This document shows, one piece after another, positions 33,046 to 44,484 of a DNA stretch of 64,000 bases. The notes under the pieces are model-generated. The model made no database searches, was not told the origin of the DNA, and saw only the letters and a list, made by a program, of their open reading frames with translations. Positions within the stretch are counted from its first letter, which is position 1, and every line of letters starts with the position of its first letter. The position numbers and the translations under genes were made by a program. This DNA comes from Streptomyces apocyni (GTDB lineage Bacteria > Actinomycetota > Actinomycetes > Streptomycetales > Streptomycetaceae). The stretch is taken from NCBI RefSeq assembly GCF_009739465.1, contig NZ_WHOM01000078.1, positions 414,133-478,132 on the forward strand. Direction: 5' to 3'.

Positions 33046-35262
33046 ATGGCAGACGAACTCGTCCTGCGGGCACAGAAGTTCATCAACACCTACAACGTCG
33101 ATGGCATACCCACCGTCATAGAGGATGGCGTCACCGGCTGGGGCACCATGTACGCCCTCACCCGCTGCCTCCAGCACGAGCTCGGTCTCACCTCCCTGTC
33201 GAACAACTTCGGGCCCGGCACTCTGGCCGCGCTGGAGACCAAGTACCCCAAGCTCAACGCCAACACCGTGCCCTCAGCCAACTTCTGTCGCATCATCCAG
33301 TCCGCCCTGTACTGCAAGGGCTATGACGGCGGTGAGATCGACGGCAAGTACAACGAGCGTGTCTCCACGGCCGTCAGCAAGCTCAAGGCGGACATGAGCG
33401 TCACGAACGCCTACCCTGACGACTACATCACGCCCAAGGTGTTCAAGGGTCTGCTCAACATGGACGCTTACACCACAGTTGATGGCGGCAGCTCCAGAGT
33501 CAGAATCGTTCAGCAACTGCTAAACCGCCGTTACGTCACCCGCAAGGACTTCTACGTCATCCCCTGCGACGGCCGGCACTCCCGTGATGTGGCCAAGTCC
33601 ATGCTGCTGGCCATCCAGTACGAACTCGGCATGCCCGACGGTGTCGCCAATGGTGTGTTCGGCCCCGGCACGCAAGGTGGGCTGAAGGAGCACCCCGTAT
33701 CCCTCGGTTCAACGGGCGTGTGGGTACAGCTGTTCACCGCGGGAATGATCCTCAACCACCGAAACATTCCGCTCACGTCGACCTTCACCGACGAGGTACG
33801 GAACGCGGTGAGCGCCTTCCAGGAGTTCACCATGCTTACCCCCACGGGGCAGGGGGACTTCCAGACATGGGCCTCGTTGCTGGTCTCCACCGGGGACCCC
33901 AGCCGTAAGGGGGCCGCGTCGGACTGTGTCACCACCATCACACCGGCGCGCGCCAAGACCCTGCGCGACAACGGCTACCGGTACGTCGGTCGCTATCTGA
34001 GCAACGTACCCGGCTCAAGTCTGGACAAGGAGATCAAACCGGGGGAACTCGACACCATCGCCGCGTACGGGCTGCGCTGCTTCCCCATCTACCAAACCTA
34101 CGGCGCGTCGGCCGGATACTTCCACGACACACAGGGCACCGTGGACGCGTACGCGGCCATCCACCGGGCCGCCCACTACGGCTTCAAGCCGGGAACGCGC
34201 ATCTTCTTCGCCGTCGATTTCGACGCTCTCGACCACGAGGTCACCAGCAACATCATTCCTCACTTCGAGGCGATCCGCCGGGTCCTGGCCGCTGACGGCC
34301 GTTACAGGGTCGGCATCTACGGGGCACGCAACGTGTGCACCCGCGTCCACCGCGAGGGGCTGTCCAAGGCAAGCTTCGTCTCCGACATGTCGACAGGTTT
34401 CTCCGGAAACCTGGGCTACGCCCTTCCCTCCGACTGGGCCTATGACCAGATCGCCACCATCACCATCGGCTCTGGTGATGGTGCCATCGAAATCGACAAG
34501 AACATCGCCTCGGGCCGCGACGAGGGACAGAACAGCTTCGACCCTCCGTTGTCAACAGAGCCCGACGGTCAGTTCGACGCGTCCAGAAGGCCGGCGCTCC
34601 TGGAGGACATTCAGGTCTATCTGGAGTCGGAGGGTCTTCCCGAAAGGGGCGGCGGCATCGAAGGGATGGTACAGATCTACTCCACCACCGAGGCCTTCAA
34701 TCTCCTCATGGAGCATGATTACATCATCACCGCCGTGGCGAAGAAGATGCGGATACGCAAAGCCATGGTCATGTGCCCACTGCTGTGGGAGATCCGCAAG
34801 CTGCAAACCCTTGACTTCACTTTCGACAACGGCGTGGTCACCTACCACACCTTTGCGGACTACGACCCCACAGACAAATATATCAAGCGGGACTCCAGTA
34901 CCGGCCTCGGCCAGGTATTCGCAGGCACCGCGATCAAGGCACGCAACCACCTCATCGACAAGGGCAGGATCACTGCCTCCGTCAAGAACCCGGACAACGA
35001 CGACGACATCTGGGAAATCTGGCAGAAGCTCAACGGCGAGCAATACACCAGAAACACATACAACATTCATCATGTGGCTTATGCCCTGATGCACGCAGGA
35101 GCCATGATGGGACGCGGCCTGCCCACTCTTGATTACTCATACGAAAGTACCCGCCTGTGCTTTCAGCGCTACCGCGGGGAGGACGACGTCGCAGTGCGCG
35201 ACGGTCACACCCAACTCGGCCTCTACCACGTGATCGAGAAGCATTTCGCCCCCCTGCGGTAA
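33046..35262 (+). CDS. Large peptidoglycan-binding/DUF1906 (Rv2525c-like) protein without signal peptide
   Basis: 738 residues from ATG 33046; an upstream in-frame start would add 72 low-complexity residues. Residues about 1-290 hold peptidoglycan-binding-like repeats (DGKYNERVSTAVSKLK; GVANGVFGPGTQGGL). Residues about 300-500 form a DUF1906 glycoside-hydrolase-like barrel (NGYRYVGRYLSN; TRIFFAVDFDALD; YRVGIYGARNVC; IEIDKNIASG). A C-terminal domain of about 200 residues (RDSSTGLGQVFAGTAIKARN) resembles nothing I can name. No signal peptide or Tat motif is visible although the domains act on cell wall. Neighbours downstream are a Tat-exported and a Sec-exported cell-wall protein. It may be released by lysis or a secretion machine, or act in spores. 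Confidence 0.75.
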   Translation: MADELVLRAQKFINTYNVDGIPTVIEDGVTGWGTMYALTRCLQHELGLTSLSNNFGPGTLAALETKYPKLNANTVPSANFCRIIQSALYCKGYDGGEIDGKYNERVSTAVSKLKADMSVTNAYPDDYITPKVFKGLLNMDAYTTVDGGSSRVRIVQQLLNRRYVTRKDFYVIPCDGRHSRDVAKSMLLAIQYELGMPDGVANGVFGPGTQGGLKEHPVSLGSTGVWVQLFTAGMILNHRNIPLTSTFTDEVRNAVSAFQEFTMLTPTGQGDFQTWASLLVSTGDPSRKGAASDCVTTITPARAKTLRDNGYRYVGRYLSNVPGSSLDKEIKPGELDTIAAYGLRCFPIYQTYGASAGYFHDTQGTVDAYAAIHRAAHYGFKPGTRIFFAVDFDALDHEVTSNIIPHFEAIRRVLAADGRYRVGIYGARNVCTRVHREGLSKASFVSDMSTGFSGNLGYALPSDWAYDQIATITIGSGDGAIEIDKNIASGRDEGQNSFDPPLSTEPDGQFDASRRPALLEDIQVYLESEGLPERGGGIEGMVQIYSTTEAFNLLMEHDYIITAVAKKMRIRKAMVMCPLLWEIRKLQTLDFTFDNGVVTYHTFADYDPTDKYIKRDSSTGLGQVFAGTAIKARNHLIDKGRITASVKNPDNDDDIWEIWQKLNGEQYTRNTYNIHHVAYALMHAGAMMGRGLPTLDYSYESTRLCFQRYRGEDDVAVRDGHTQLGLYHVIEKHFAPLR

Positions 35263-35287
35263 TTCCCGTCCCCCGAGGAGCCAACCC

Positions 35288-36031
35288 GTGACATCGATAC
35301 CCCGGCGCAGCGCCATGAAGCAGGCGCTCGGCCTGGCAGGAACCGGAGCGCTTCTCGCCGTAGGCGGGACCACGCTTCTCACCACGCCCGCCACGGCGGC
35401 TGACAAAGATCGCTACCGGAAGAAGGCGGAAGCACTCCGTGCGGAGCAGAAGGACATCCACAGTCGCCAGGCCAGCACCAACGGATGGGAGATGCAACGG
35501 TCCGTCAACAGCGGCGGGCACATCTGGACGCGCCCAGTTCCCGGCACCAGGGCGGAGATCGACGTACGCATCGGCACCGTGGAGTTCATTCTCGTCCACC
35601 TCGTCCAGCGCTTCCACTACGAGATCCGCGAACTCGGCGCTGACGACGTGACAGGCTGGCGCTCCCCCGGAGAAGTCCGCAAGGGCCTACCGGAGAGCAA
35701 CCGAGCCTCGGGCACCGCCGTCACCATTCTGCCGGACCATTACCCGCCCGGCGCCACGGGCGGGTTCCACCCGCATGAGACCGCTGTCCTCCGCGACATA
35801 CTCGCCGAACTCGACGGCGTCGTCCGCTGGGGCGGCGACGACAGGAAGCCCGACGAATCGCTGTTCTACCTGGACGCCAAGCCGACGGACGACGCCCGCC
35901 TAAAGCGCGTCGAGAGCCAGCTCAGGGGCTGGCGCAAGACACCTGGGACCGGTCCGGGATCGGCTGTCGACATACAGTCTTCCGGCCGCCGCGCGAAGGC
36001 GGAAAAACTCAAGGCCCGGCAGGCCGCATAG
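35288..36031 (+). CDS. Tat-exported M15-peptidase-like protein lacking metal ligands
   Basis: A 247-residue protein with a twin-arginine signal (IPRRSAMKQALGLAGTGALL). The mature part has FHYEIRELGADDVTGWRSPG, then ESNRASGTAVTILPDHYPPG, then VVRWGGDDRKPDESLFYLDA, which follows D,D-peptidases of the M15/VanY type. In active M15 enzymes the zinc site reads S-N-H-A-S-G-x-A-x-D and a later His; here His is Arg, Asp is Thr and the final ligand is replaced by Tyr-Leu-Asp. It may bind peptidoglycan without cutting it. GTG 35288 is preceded by GAGGAG. It lies 25 bases after the DUF1906 gene, probably in one operon. Confidence 0.7.
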   Translation: MTSIPRRSAMKQALGLAGTGALLAVGGTTLLTTPATAADKDRYRKKAEALRAEQKDIHSRQASTNGWEMQRSVNSGGHIWTRPVPGTRAEIDVRIGTVEFILVHLVQRFHYEIRELGADDVTGWRSPGEVRKGLPESNRASGTAVTILPDHYPPGATGGFHPHETAVLRDILAELDGVVRWGGDDRKPDESLFYLDAKPTDDARLKRVESQLRGWRKTPGTGPGSAVDIQSSGRRAKAEKLKARQAA

Positions 36032-36198
36032 CGCGGTTCACCGCGTATGCCGTGTAACGACCGTGCGGACCATGCGAGGCGAGCAAACCGAGGATTCCCC
36101 TCGCCCGCCTCACTGACCAGCCCCCCCGCCCCATCAGGCCCGTGGCAGGGTACGTGAATGTGCTCCCACGTTTCCATCACAGCAAAAGGAGAAATCAC

Positions 36199-36633
36199 AT
36201 GCGTATGCGCGCGCTCATCGCTGCCGCCGCCGTCACCGTATCCACGATCGGAGTCATAGGCATCACCGCGCCGACGGCCTCTGCGGCTACGACGTGTTCC
36301 GGCTATACCGATGCCTACGACGGCAACTTCCGCCACTACTACATTCCCACCACATACAACAACTCCGCAGACCGCAACTGCGTTCTGTCCCAGGGGAACC
36401 AGGGCACCGGTGTGAAGTGGCTTCAGCACAGCCTGAACCAGTGTTACGACCAGAAGCTCGTCGCCGACGGTATCTACGGTCCCGCAACAAGGAACGCCGT
36501 GAAGAACGTGCAGTCGTACCTGAAGCGGACCAGGAGCTCCAGTATCGTCGTGGACGGGGTGTTCGGCCCGCAGACCTCGGGGTACATGAGCTGGGGCTAC
36601 TACACCGACAACGGAGGCTGGTTCCACTGCTGA
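36199..36633 (+). CDS. Secreted peptidoglycan-binding domain protein
   Basis: A 144-residue protein with a Sec signal (MRMRALIAAAAVTVSTIG, cleaved after ASA). One peptidoglycan-binding domain follows (GNQGTGVKWLQHSLNQCYD then DGIYGPATRNAVKNVQSYLK and DGVFGPQTSGYMSW). Cysteines at both ends probably form disulphides. ATG 36199 has AAAGGAG 7 bases upstream. Third gene of the cell-wall-related set. Confidence 0.85.
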   Translation: MRMRALIAAAAVTVSTIGVIGITAPTASAATTCSGYTDAYDGNFRHYYIPTTYNNSADRNCVLSQGNQGTGVKWLQHSLNQCYDQKLVADGIYGPATRNAVKNVQSYLKRTRSSSIVVDGVFGPQTSGYMSWGYYTDNGGWFHC

Positions 36634-36806
36634 CCCCAACACGGTGCGGCCTCTGACCCCCTTCCGAGGTTCACAGGAGTATGCGGCAGGCGGGCTTTTC
36701 TCCTGCACTCGAAAGTGCTTGGCCTAAGGCCTGTCCCGCACTTCTGGACCTTGTCCCGTCAGAACCCAAGGTGTTGTGGACTGCTCCAGCGCCGTCGCGG
36801 CGGACT

Positions 36807-36959
36807 CGCCGCCTGGTGTACCTGCGGGCTCTCACGACAAGCGACTGGCCGTTGTGGCGGGAGTTGCGCCTCACTGCGCTGGGCGAGGCGCCGCACGCCT
36901 TCACGTCTCGGCGCGCGGACTGGCGCAGCGGCGAGGAGGAGCGGTGGCGTGCAGGGCTG
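36807..36959 (+). pseudogene. GNAT acetyltransferase N-terminal fragment
   Basis: The plus strand reads RRLVYLRALTTSDWPLWREL, then RLTALGEAPHAFTSRRADW and RSGEEERWRAGL, the start of a GNAT N-acetyltransferase. Everything after this is replaced by an IS5-type fragment in opposite orientation. The acetyl-CoA site is absent, so it cannot work. Confidence 0.75.
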
Positions 36960-37200
36960 GGAGACGAAGGCGTCGTGGAGGTCGGTGCGGCGTTCCCAGC
37001 GGACGGCGAGGCGTTTGAACTGATGGAGGAGGGCGAGGTCTGGTCGACGACGTAGCGGAGCTTACCCAGGCCCTCGGTGTTCGAGGCGCCCCTGCGGGAG
37101 ATCACCGGGGGGATCCGGCGCTTGCGCAGTTCGCGGCGGTTGGGGTCGGAGTCGTCGCCCTTGTCGCCGAGCAGGGCCTGGGGGCGGCGGCGTGACCGGC
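36960..37200 (-). pseudogene. IS5-family transposase remnant
   Basis: The minus strand encodes RSRRRPQALLGDKGDDSDPN, then RRELRKRRIPPVISRRG and EGLGKLRYVVDQT, and after a frameshift ALLHQFKRLAVRWERRTDLH. This is the C-terminal part of an IS5-type transposase. It directly abuts the GNAT fragment, so an IS-mediated rearrangement probably cut that gene. Confidence 0.8.
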
Positions 37201-37742
37201 CCGGGTGTCCGGCGACGGGCGGGATGCAGCGAAGCCCGAGGGCGCGGCACCGGTGGAGAGCCCCGTCCTGAAGGCTGACCAGGCCGTCAACATGGCTGCT
37301 CAAACGGTGGCGGGACTCTCTAAGGACGTCCCGGCCCCCGCCGCAGATGCCCGCTGCGCGCGAAATCCCTCCGCCGCTGCCACGCTCGCCGCCCAGGCCG
37401 CGCAGCTCCACGACGGTTCCGGCGACCTCTCTACGGCCGCTCACCGTGCCGCCCTCCAGGCATCTCAGGCCGCTGGAGCCGCCGCTGCGGCGGGCAGCAC
37501 GGGCAGGAACGCGGTGCTAAACGCCAAAGCGGACACAGCCGAAGCCGCGGCGGTCGCCGCCTCTGTGGAGGCGCCGATGTCATGCATCTGGAGCACTAAC
37601 CTCTGCGCTGGCGAACCGAGCAGAACGCCTGGCAGCCTCGGGAGAGGCTGGGAGAAATCGGGGAGACGATCAAGCTAGGTCGCCCCCAGGCTGACCACGT
37701 CAGACCAACGCGGACCAACACCCCAGCAGAGTCCAAACATGC
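37201..37742. other. Gap between the IS5 remnant and tRNA-Ile
   Basis: An Ala-rich plus-strand frame (about 37266-37590, with AALQASQAAGAAAAAGSTG) is open but has no ribosome site or family pattern; it could be a fragment of a coiled-coil or low-complexity protein. No intact gene supported. Confidence 0.35.
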
Positions 37743-37779
37743 CGAGAGGGCGCCTCCCGGCTGGGGAGACGCCCTCTCG
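37743..37779 (-). terminator. Terminator after tRNA-Ile
   Basis: CGAGAGGGCG pairs with CGCCCTCTCG around an inner CTCCC/GGGAG hairpin, 17 bases past the tRNA 3' end. No long T-run is present. Confidence 0.65.
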
Positions 37780-37795
37780 ACGTGTACTTCAAACG

Positions 37796-37869
37796 TGGGG
37801 CTAACAGGATTTGAACCTGTGGCCTCATCCTTATCAGGGATGCGCTCTAACCAACTGAGCTATAGCCCC
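37796..37869 (-). tRNA. tRNA-Ile(GAT)
   Basis: The minus strand folds as a 74-base tRNA: acceptor GGGGCTA with TAGCCCC, D arm AGCTCAGTTGGTTAGAGC, anticodon loop CTGATAA (anticodon GAT), T loop TTCAAAT and discriminator A. CCA is not encoded. It lies downstream of gyrA and the DUF3566 gene, as usual in streptomycetes. Confidence 0.96.
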
Positions 37870-37939
37870 TCGCGCTCGCGCGCTGACCACTGAAGATTAG
37901 CGCACGACGCGGCCAGTCCCAAAATCGATAGGTCCCGGC

Positions 37940-38698
37940 TCACTCGTCCTCGGCGAGTGTGAGCTCGACGCCGCCCACGAATCCAGCCGAGAGGTTGTAG
38001 ATGAAGGCCCCGAGCGTCGCCAGGGCTGTGGCCAGGACCACGTCGATCACGGCGATGATCGACGTGAAGGTCAGGACCCGCGGCAGCGAGAGGAAGGACT
38101 GGAGGTCGAAGCCGTTGGTCTCGTTTGAGCCGGTCGCTTCGGAGATCGTGCCGCCGACCGTGGAGAAGACGCCCATGGCGTCCATGACCATCCACAGCAC
38201 CGCGGCCGCCACGATCGTGCAGATGCCCAGGGCGATGGAGAGCAGGAAGCTGACCTTCATCACCGACCACGGGTCGGCCTTCGCCACCCGCAGTCGCGCC
38301 TTGCGGGTACGTGGTGCCGTACGCGCTCCCGTACGGGGCCTGCGGGCCGCGTCGCCCTGGGACGAGGCGGAGGGGTCCGGATACGCGTGCGGCGGGTGGT
38401 ACGGCTGGTTCGACGCCGCCGAGGCGGAAGCCGACGCCGAAGCCGGAGCCGAAGCAGCCACCGACGCCGCCGGGTCGGCCGGGCGGCGCTCGCCCGGCAG
38501 GGGACCGGACGGGTACGTGTCCCCGTCACCGTTCGGGTGGGTGTTGTCCTGCGTCTGCGGACCTCGGGTGTCCGTCACCGTTCCCCCTTGCGCCTTCTGT
38601 TCCCTCTGTTCCCCTTGTGCCCCCTGTGGTTCCCCCGCAGGGCCACGGCCGCCGTTCGCTCCGGTCTTGCTTGCTCCGGCGCCCGTGGCTCCACTCAC
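37940..38698 (-). CDS. DUF3566 membrane protein
   Basis: A 252-residue protein. The first 140 residues are low-complexity (Gln/Ala/Pro/Ser-rich). The conserved DUF3566 region then carries two membrane segments, SVMKVSFLLSIALGICTIVA and LTFTSIIAVIDVVLATALAT, with a soluble loop between (VFSTVGGTISEATGSNETN). The gene follows gyrA by 18 bases and is probably co-transcribed. Function unknown; the position next to gyrA is conserved in actinobacteria. Confidence 0.9.
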   Translation of the reverse strand: MSGATGAGASKTGANGGRGPAGEPQGAQGEQREQKAQGGTVTDTRGPQTQDNTHPNGDGDTYPSGPLPGERRPADPAASVAASAPASASASASAASNQPYHPPHAYPDPSASSQGDAARRPRTGARTAPRTRKARLRVAKADPWSVMKVSFLLSIALGICTIVAAAVLWMVMDAMGVFSTVGGTISEATGSNETNGFDLQSFLSLPRVLTFTSIIAVIDVVLATALATLGAFIYNLSAGFVGGVELTLAEDE

Positions 38699-38716
38699 GA
38701 CCTACACTCCTCGCGC

Positions 38717-41374
<2,658 letters not shown>

Positions 41375-41416
41375 TGCTGGTCTTCAATCCTTTCGGTGCG
41401 GTCAGCTGAGACCGAC

Positions 41417-43456
41417 TCAGATGTCGAGGAAGCGAACGTCCTTGGCGTTGCGCTGGATGAACGAGCGGCGCGCCTCGACGTCCTCGCCCATCAGCACCGA
41501 GAAGAGATCGTCGGCCTGGGCGGCGTCGTCCAGGGTGACCTGGCCGAGCACCCGGTGCTCGATGTCCATCGTGGTGATACGCAGCTCCTCGGCGTTCATC
41601 TCGCCGAGACCCTTGAAGCGCTGGACGGAGTCGTCGCGGATGCGCTTGCCGTTCTGCTTGCCCAGCTCGATCAGGGCGTCGCGCTCACGGTCCGAGTACG
41701 CGTACTCGAAGTCCTCCCGACCCCACTTGATCTTGTACAGCGGCGGCCGGGACAGGAAGACGTGTCCGGCCTCGACCAGCGGGCGCATGAATCGGAACAG
41801 GAACGTCAACAGCAGGGTGTTGATGTGCTGTCCGTCGACGTCGGCGTCCGCCATCAGGATGATCTTGTGATAGCGGAGCTTCTCGATGTCGAAGTCCTCG
41901 TGGACTCCGGTGCCGAAGGCCGAGATCAGTGCCTGGACCTCGGTGTTCTGCAGGATCTTGTCGATCCTGGCCTTCTCGACGTTCAGGATCTTGCCGCGGA
42001 TGGGCAGGATCGCCTGGTACTGCGGGTTACGGCCGGACTTGGCCGAGCCACCGGCGGAGTCACCCTCGACGATGAAGATCTCGCACTTCGTCGGGTCGTT
42101 GGACTGGCAGTCGCTCAGCTTGCCGGGCAGCGAGGCCGACTCCAGCAGGCCCTTGCGACGGGTCAGGTCGCGCGCCTTGCGGGCCGCCACGCGCGCGGTG
42201 GCCGCCTGGATCGACTTGCGGATGATGTCCGCGGCCTCGTTGGGGTTGCGGTCCAGCCAGTCGGTGAGGTGCTCGTGCACGACCTTCTGGACGAAGGTCT
42301 TCGCCTCGGTGTTGCCCAGCTTGGTCTTCGTCTGGCCCTCGAACTGCGGCTCGCCCAGCTTGATCGAGATGATCGCGGTCAGACCCTCGCGGACGTCGTC
42401 ACCCGTGAGGTTGTCGTCCTTTTCGCGCAGCAGCTTCTTGTCGCGCGCGTAGCGGTTGATCAGACCCGTCAGCGCGGCCCGGAAGCCCTCTTCGTGGGTA
42501 CCGCCCTCATGGGTGTGGATGCCGTTGGCGAACGAGTACACGCCCTCGGTGTACTGCGTGTTCCACTGCATCGCGACCTCGACCGACAGCAGCCGCTCCC
42601 GGTCCTCGCTCTCGATGTCGATCACCGTGGGGTGAATGACCTCGCCCTTGCGGGAGTTGAGGTACTTCACGAAGTCGACGATGCCGTCTTCGTAGTGGTA
42701 CGTGACGGTCCTGACCTCGGGGGTCTCGTCCGCCCCTGCCTCGTCCGCTCCCGCCGTGGCCTTGGCCGACTCGCGCTCGTCCGTGAGCTTGATCGTCAGG
42801 CCCTTGTTGAGGAAGGCCATCTCCTGGAAGCGCCGTGACAGCGTCTCGAAGGAGTACTCGGTGGTCTCGAAGATCTCGGCGTCGGCCCAGAAGGTGACCG
42901 CCGTACCGGTCTCGTCGGTGGCCTCGTGCCGCTCGAGGGGAGCGGTCGGCGCACCCGCCTTGTAGTCCTGCGTCCAGCGATAGCCGTCGGTCCTGATGTC
43001 GACGGAGAGCTTGGTGGACAGCGCGTTCACGACGGACACACCGACGCCGTGCAGACCGCCGGAGACGGCGTAACCGCCGCCGCCGAACTTGCCGCCCGCG
43101 TGCAGCACGGTCAGGACGACCTCGACGGCCGGCTTCTTCTCGACGGGGTGGATGCCCACCGGGATGCCACGGCCGTTGTCCACGACGCGTACGCCGCCGT
43201 CGGCCAGGATCGTCACGTCGATGGTGTCGGCGTGACCGGCCATGGCCTCGTCGACGGAGTTGTCGACGACCTCTTGGACGAGGTGATGCAGTCCACGCTC
43301 ACCGGTCGAGCCGATGTACATGCCCGGGCGCTTGCGGACCGCGTCCAGACCCTCAAGGACAGTGATCGCGCTGGCGTCGTACGAGGCGGTGGCCTCGCCG
43401 GACGCGCCAGCGGCGGTGGACGGGATGGTCTCGTTGGGGTTGCCGGAATCGGCCAC
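41417..43456 (-). CDS. gyrB: DNA gyrase subunit B
   Basis: The 679-residue ATPase subunit of gyrase. The GHKL ATP site is visible (VQEVVDNSVDEAMAG; VVDNGRGIPVG; GGLHGVGVSVVNALS), then the TOPRIM region with EGDSAGGSAKSGRNPQYQA and LMADADVDGQHI. GTG 43456 with AAAGGGCG upstream is chosen because it begins the family N-terminus (VADSGNPNE); the ATG further out lacks support. It starts the gyrB-gyrA-DUF3566 run. Confidence 0.98.
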   Translation of the reverse strand: MADSGNPNETIPSTAAGASGEATASYDASAITVLEGLDAVRKRPGMYIGSTGERGLHHLVQEVVDNSVDEAMAGHADTIDVTILADGGVRVVDNGRGIPVGIHPVEKKPAVEVVLTVLHAGGKFGGGGYAVSGGLHGVGVSVVNALSTKLSVDIRTDGYRWTQDYKAGAPTAPLERHEATDETGTAVTFWADAEIFETTEYSFETLSRRFQEMAFLNKGLTIKLTDERESAKATAGADEAGADETPEVRTVTYHYEDGIVDFVKYLNSRKGEVIHPTVIDIESEDRERLLSVEVAMQWNTQYTEGVYSFANGIHTHEGGTHEEGFRAALTGLINRYARDKKLLREKDDNLTGDDVREGLTAIISIKLGEPQFEGQTKTKLGNTEAKTFVQKVVHEHLTDWLDRNPNEAADIIRKSIQAATARVAARKARDLTRRKGLLESASLPGKLSDCQSNDPTKCEIFIVEGDSAGGSAKSGRNPQYQAILPIRGKILNVEKARIDKILQNTEVQALISAFGTGVHEDFDIEKLRYHKIILMADADVDGQHINTLLLTFLFRFMRPLVEAGHVFLSRPPLYKIKWGREDFEYAYSDRERDALIELGKQNGKRIRDDSVQRFKGLGEMNAEELRITTMDIEHRVLGQVTLDDAAQADDLFSVLMGEDVEARRSFIQRNAKDVRFLDI

Positions 43457-43845
43457 GAAGCGCCCTTTCTGGCACAGCACAGGCCTTGCTCCGGCGGGCC
43501 CGGAGCGGCTGCGTCGTTCAGTGTTGGTCGACGATCGATCAGCGCGTCCCACGAATGGGGCGAGATTAGCTTCCAGTCTACCGGTAGCACTGACAGTGAT
43601 GGGGGTTTGCCGGTACCTGAGTCCGCATGTGCCGCCCTGAACCGGACTCGCCCGAGTCCCGATATGCAGACCCGGGCCCCAAAGGGCTCACAGCGGCACT
43701 CAGAGCTTCGGGCTGTCAACCACGCGCTACGGTGCGGGACGCACTCCGTGGGGCGGGTTTGTCCGTACGGTGCCCGTGGGCTCTCCGTACGGTGCCCGTG
43801 GGTCCCACTACCTGGCCCGTGGGGGTCTCGCTACCTGGCCGTGGG
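43457..43845. promoter_or_regulatory. gyrB promoter region with degenerate tandem repeats
   Basis: This 389-base gap lies between the DUF721 stop and gyrB start. The part near gyrB (43457-43620) should hold the gyrB promoter. At about 43750-43860, running into the end of DUF721, units of the form CCGTACGGTGCCCGTGGG and CTACCTGGCCCGTGGG repeat four times with drift. No gene seen. Confidence 0.55.
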
Positions 43846-44484
43846 CTATCCGTACGTGTCACCTGGGCCGGTGCTGCCGGGCGCGCGCAGCGGGCCGAAG
43901 CGGCGCGGGGGCCCGCCGGGGCCGTGGACCTTGATGAGGCGCACGGTGCCGTGGCCGAGGTCCTGGTTGAGCCGTCCGACCAGCTGGGGCGCGAGCAGGC
44001 GCAGCTGCGTCGCCCAGGCCGTGGAGTCACACTGCACGGTCAGCACCCGGTCGTCCTCGTCGTACTTCTGCGGCACACAGTGCTTGGCCAGGTCGTCGCC
44101 AACGATCTGGGGCCAGCGGCCCATGACGCCGCCCACCGCGGCCGGAGTCTCCCAGCCGCGCTCGGTGATCAGACGGTTGATCGCCGCGCCGAGCGGCAGC
44201 GGGTCGCGGCCGTCGGCACGGGCGCCGGAGCGCAGGCCGCCGCGCTTGGCCTGCTTCTTCTGCTGCGCGGCGTCGCCACGCGCGCGTGCCTGCTCCTTCG
44301 CGGCACGCAGGGCTACCCGGGCGAGGTCTACGCCGGTGGGCTCGGGGGCAGAGGGCTTCTGCTCGGGCTGACCCGACTGAGGCTTGGGCGACTGGGGCGC
44401 GGAGGCGGTGCCGGGGTCTGGGCGGGGGCCGGAGCCGGAGCCGGGCCAAGAGCCGGGCACAGACCCCGGGGCGGGCTCGGTCAT
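43846..44484 (-). CDS. DUF721 protein (DciA-like)
   Basis: A 212-residue protein. A Pro/Gly-rich N-terminus is followed by the DUF721 domain (residues about 95-195: LGAAINRLITERGWETPAAV, GRWPQIVGDDLAKHCVP, LTVQCDSTAWATQLRLLAPQ). In bacteria lacking DnaC/DnaI, DUF721 proteins (DciA) load the replicative helicase, which fits the position between recF and gyrB. Its start overlaps the recF stop by four bases (ATGA). Confidence 0.9.
   Translation of the reverse strand: MTEPAPGSVPGSWPGSGSGPRPDPGTASAPQSPKPQSGQPEQKPSAPEPTGVDLARVALRAAKEQARARGDAAQQKKQAKRGGLRSGARADGRDPLPLGAAINRLITERGWETPAAVGGVMGRWPQIVGDDLAKHCVPQKYDEDDRVLTVQCDSTAWATQLRLLAPQLVGRLNQDLGHGTVRLIKVHGPGGPPRRFGPLRAPGSTGPGDTYG

Noticed and set aside
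37266..37594. Ala-rich open frame before tRNA-Ile as a real gene
   Set aside because: No ribosome site or known pattern, and neighbouring sequence consists of IS relics; it is kept only as a note on the gap.
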